Positions 6,142 to 6,204 of a DNA stretch of 6,204 bases are shown here, one piece after another. The position numbers and the translations under genes were made by a program. Positions within the stretch are counted from its first letter, which is position 1. Each line of letters begins with the position of its first letter. The notes beneath the pieces are model-generated. The model was not told the origin of the DNA. It saw only the letters and a list, made by a program, of their open reading frames with translations, and did not search any database. The stretch is taken from the NCBI GenBank assembly GCA_013813615.1, contig JACCRJ010000634.1, forward strand, positions 1-6,204, given 5' to 3'. The DNA is from Lautropia sp. GTDB lineage: Bacteria > Pseudomonadota > Gammaproteobacteria > Burkholderiales > Burkholderiaceae_E.

Positions 6142-6204
6142 GCCGCCCGCTCCTGCGCCGCGGCCGCCCGCCTGGCGGCATGCGCCAGCGCGGCCTCCCG
6201 GACC
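6138..6204 (-). CDS. paaA: Phenylacetyl-CoA 1,2-epoxidase catalytic subunit PaaA, last 21 codons (partial)
   Basis: The minus-strand frame that ends with TGA at 6140-6138 can be read up to the right edge of the window. It gives VREAALAHAARR followed by an Ala-rich end. PaaA proteins typically finish with a VREAA motif and then an Ala/Lys/Arg-rich tail, and the gene immediately precedes paaB in other paa operons. Its stop codon overlaps the paaB GTG by 4 nt. None of the di-iron ligands are in the window. The call rests on position, overlap and this short C-terminal match. Confidence 0.85.
   Translation of the reverse strand, partial: VREAALAHAARRAAAAQERAA
6150..6154 (-). promoter_or_regulatory. 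Ribosome-binding site of paaB
   Basis: AGGAG on the minus strand, eight bases before the GTG start at 6141 and inside the last codons of paaA. It supports the unusual GTG start and the N-terminal extension of PaaB. Confidence 0.75.

Noticed and set aside
5027..6181. Extended 384-codon version of PaaC starting near the right edge
   Set aside because: The first 127 codons lie out of frame over paaB and the end of paaA and resemble no PaaC; the family N-terminus begins near 5800.
1..6204. Search for CRISPR arrays, tRNA or rRNA genes, insertion sequences, attachment sites or phage/defence genes
   Set aside because: No spaced direct repeats, cloverleaf-like segments, transposase motifs or terminal inverted repeats were seen; the whole window is accounted for by repair, membrane and phenylacetate genes.

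Overview
The window is GC-rich, with essentially no non-coding space, and looks like the chromosome of a free-living proteobacterium. A betaproteobacterium (Burkholderiales or Rhodocyclales type) is my best guess. The reasons are the style of the PaaABCDE/PaaZ proteins and a UvrA C-terminus that resembles the long tandem-duplicated UvrA paralogues I recall from beta- and some gammaproteobacteria. No database search was possible, so the taxonomy is inference.

Layout. Positions 1-890 (+) hold the 3' end of a UvrA-family excinuclease gene. After 32 nt comes a small four-helix inner-membrane protein of the DUF423 (YgdD/TMEM256) family at 923-1300 (+). Everything to the right is on the minus strand and forms a tightly packed phenylacetate operon, read right to left: paaA (only the last 21 codons, 6204-6138), paaB (6141-5809), paaC (5800-5027), paaD (5033-4509), paaE (4449-3364) and paaZ (3353-1227). 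The paaZ 3' end runs 74 nt into the convergent DUF423 gene.

How the genes work together. PaaABCE is the multicomponent phenylacetyl-CoA 1,2-epoxidase: PaaA is the di-iron catalytic subunit, PaaC its ferritin-like structural partner, PaaB a small connecting subunit, and PaaE the FAD/[2Fe-2S] reductase that feeds electrons from NADPH. PaaD is a MIP18-family protein believed to mature the metal centres. After isomerisation of the epoxide to oxepin-CoA (PaaG, not in this window), bifunctional PaaZ opens the seven-membered ring with its MaoC-like hydratase domain and oxidises the resulting aldehyde with its ALDH domain. The window therefore encodes the ring-attack and ring-opening part of the pathway as one transcription unit whose promoter lies beyond the right edge. 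All catalytic motifs I could check are present.

I do not see an undescribed system here. The points most worth a second look are local: the insertion in UvrA, the convergent overlap with a PaaZ C-terminal extension, a GC-rich hairpin between paaD and paaE, and a T8 run early in the DUF423 gene.
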